64,000 bases of DNA from positions 124,001 to 188,000 of the forward strand of contig OY969790.1 in NCBI GenBank assembly GCA_963703125.1, given 5' to 3'. Within the stretch, counting starts at the first letter, position 1, and every line of letters begins with the position of its first letter. Positions 62,777 to 64,000 of this stretch are shown here, one piece after another. A program made the translations under genes and the position numbers. The notes under the pieces were generated by a model. The model searched no databases. It was given only the letters and a program-made list of their open reading frames with translations, and was not told the origin of the DNA. This stretch comes from MFD04716-140 sp963703125. Lineage in GTDB: Bacteria > Bacteroidota > Bacteroidia > Flavobacteriales > Flavobacteriaceae.

Positions 62777-63518
62777 TGCCTTAGCTTTTTTGGTTTTTTA
62801 CATTGGGCAGGCCCAAAGCGGTTCCTTTGATACGAAACCCAAGGATACCGTAGTCTATAAACAAGCATACGGTCTTAGGGTTGGGGTGGATTTAAGTAGA
62901 CCATTGACCTCTATTCTAAACGAAGGCTATACCGGATTGGAGTTTGTGGGTGATTATAGACTCACACAAAAAATATATTTGGCGGCCGAGCTAGGCAATG
63001 AAAAGAAGACCAAGCAAGAAGACCTATATAATTTCACGACTTCCGGGAGTTATATTAAATTGGGCGTTGATTATAACACCTATGCAAATTGGTATGGCGA
63101 ACAGAACTCCATTTTTATAGGTGGCCGATATGGTTTTAGCACCTTTGGCCAAACTCTCAACAATTATCAGGTTTTTGATTCTAATAGATATTGGAATCCC
63201 GGTGATTTCGCCATTGGGTCGACCGAGGCCATTGAATATAGCGGGAGAAATGCTTCTTGGCTAGAATTCGTTTTTGGAACCAAAGTAGAACTATTTGCAA
63301 ATATTTTTTTGGGAGGAAGTGTGCGTTTAGGGTTTTTGGTCAGCAACAAGGAATCCGATGAATTCCCCAATTTATTTATTCCAGGCTTCAATAAGGTTAC
63401 AGATGGTAGTAAGTTTGGCGTTGGTTATAATTATTCGTTGACTTATTTCATTCCGCTTTACAAAAAAGCCAAAAAAATTAAGCCAGAAGAGGAAACTCCG
63501 CTGCCCGATGAGGAATAG
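62757..63518 (+). CDS. DUF6048 outer-membrane-barrel-like protein
   Basis: Start 62757 (MSRFFISALAFLVFYIGQAQ) is preferred over the upstream TTG. The 253 residues show alternating aromatic/polar beta strands (YGLRVGVDLSRPLTSILNEG, GLEFVGDYRLTQKIYLAAEL, YIKLGVDYNTYANWYG), suggesting a small outer-membrane beta-barrel, and a charged tail. Function unknown; translated from the overlap with DUF6452. Confidence 0.82.
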   Translation: MSRFFISALAFLVFYIGQAQSGSFDTKPKDTVVYKQAYGLRVGVDLSRPLTSILNEGYTGLEFVGDYRLTQKIYLAAELGNEKKTKQEDLYNFTTSGSYIKLGVDYNTYANWYGEQNSIFIGGRYGFSTFGQTLNNYQVFDSNRYWNPGDFAIGSTEAIEYSGRNASWLEFVFGTKVELFANIFLGGSVRLGFLVSNKESDEFPNLFIPGFNKVTDGSKFGVGYNYSLTYFIPLYKKAKKIKPEEETPLPDEE

Positions 63519-63519
63519 G

Positions 63520-63750
63520 TCACAGCTCTTTTAATCCTTTAGCAAAAAACCATTTTACCATAATTTTTTCGCCTTTATCGGTCTGAATTGCTCCAAACTT
63601 TGGAGCGAGCACATTGGCAAAAATGGCTGCTGTAACTGCCAAAAATATTCGATTAATCGGTAAAAAATAGCCTAAAGCTAATCGCGCAATCAAGAAAAGA
63701 ACTGCAAAACATATAAAATTGAAAAACAGGGCCTTGTACTTTGGTTTCAT
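63520..63750 (-). CDS. Small two-helix membrane protein
   Basis: 76 residues with two hydrophobic stretches (KALFFNFICFAVLFLIARLA and IFLAVTAAIFANVLAP) and a polar tail. I recognise no family. It begins 2 bp after the stop of the downstream-numbered methyltransferase on the same strand, so it is probably co-transcribed with it. Confidence 0.6.
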   Translation of the reverse strand: MKPKYKALFFNFICFAVLFLIARLALGYFLPINRIFLAVTAAIFANVLAPKFGAIQTDKGEKIMVKWFFAKGLKEL

Positions 63751-63752
63751 AA

Positions 63753-64000
63753 CTAGTCCTGAACTTGAAATTTGGTTCTTTTGCTTCCTTCGTAAATTAT
63801 ATACTTGACCAAACGGGATTCCAAATGGCTGTTAAAAACCTTGATTTTCCGCGATGGTCTTAGACCCACAAACTTTAAGGCTTCCAAATTTGAAGTAATG
63901 AACCAAGCATCGGTTGCCGGGTATTTTTTCTTCAAGGTATCTCCAATGGATGCATAAAATTCTTCCATGTCCAGATTCAATCTTTCACCATAGGGTGGAT
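63753..64000 (-). CDS. THUMP-type RNA methyltransferase, C-terminal part (runs off window)
   Basis: The frame is open to the window edge and reads PPYGERLNLDMEEFYASIGD: NPPY is motif IV of N6-/N2-type base methyltransferases, although the Asn lies partly outside. ATDAWFITSNLEALKFVGLR and YIIYEGSKRTKFQ match the end of bacterial RlmL/RlmK-like 23S rRNA N2-guanine methyltransferases. The THUMP and SAM motif I regions are outside the window. Confidence 0.82.
   Translation of the reverse strand, partial: PPYGERLNLDMEEFYASIGDTLKKKYPATDAWFITSNLEALKFVGLRPSRKIKVFNSHLESRLVKYIIYEGSKRTKFQVQD

Noticed and set aside
1..64000. Prophage, transposon or CRISPR content
   Set aside because: No integrase, transposase, phage structural gene or regularly spaced repeat array is visible; the only repeat family is the three-copy element in the DUF6090 array.

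Overview
The window looks like chromosomal DNA from a member of the Flavobacteriaceae (Bacteroidota). It is AT-rich. It carries many families typical of that group: DUF6090, DUF6048, DUF6452, DUF6768, CCC-motif membrane proteins, a Reg_prop hybrid histidine kinase and TonB-dependent receptors with carboxypeptidase-like N-terminal domains. Clear Shine-Dalgarno sequences are scarce, and the best promoter match has the Bacteroidota form TTG-N20-TAnnTTTG. I see no rRNA, tRNA, CRISPR array, transposase or prophage.

Layout. 1-3.7 kb: end of a sugar isomerase gene and a very large ThuA/dehydrogenase/HEAT/cupredoxin fusion lipoprotein, facing an AraC regulator. 5.2-10.4 kb: an orphan Pycsar-effector-like membrane protein, a COG2509 FAD dehydrogenase, a secreted C-type lectin protein and an RhlE helicase. 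10.4-13.1 kb: a TPR sensor kinase and its LytTR regulator. 13.3-15.7 kb: three SnoaL/NTF2-like genes and a methyltransferase remnant. 15.8-22.3 kb: a signalling operon of hybrid kinase, single-domain response regulator (frameshifted) and GAF-nucleotide cyclase. 22.4-28.6 kb: an exported intradiol dioxygenase and six tandem DUF6090 genes, the last three each preceded by a copy of a ~98 bp hairpin-bearing repeat. 28.6-35.1 kb: a mixed set with an S9 peptidase, an EEP nuclease/phosphatase, a methyltransferase, a PaiB-like protein, a sugar isomerase and two frameshifted small genes. 35.1-41.8 kb: a TonB receptor, a divergent dps/oxyR pair, a PBP4-like lipoprotein and NudK. 41.9-46.8 kb: a GMC oxidoreductase with its subunit 3 (3-keto-sugar type), an M81 peptidase and a cytochrome c. 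46.9-49.5 kb: rny, a probable 6S RNA and zapA. 49.7-64 kb: an M23 peptidase and TonB receptor, cysteine desulfurase, rocD, an ECF sigma factor, rlmD and conserved small proteins.

Functional threads. Several dispersed genes fit oxidation and isomerisation of sugars in the envelope (ThuA fusion with an electron-transfer copper domain, GMC/subunit 3 pair, two TIM-barrel isomerases, a cytochrome c). The kinase/regulator/cyclase operon suggests signalling that ends in a cyclic nucleotide; an orphan PycTM-like protein lies 15 kb away.

Four otherwise well-conserved genes (20489, ~28838, ~34736, ~42925) each carry a single-base indel. This may be sequencing or assembly error rather than real gene decay, and any statement about loss of those functions should be held back until reads are checked.
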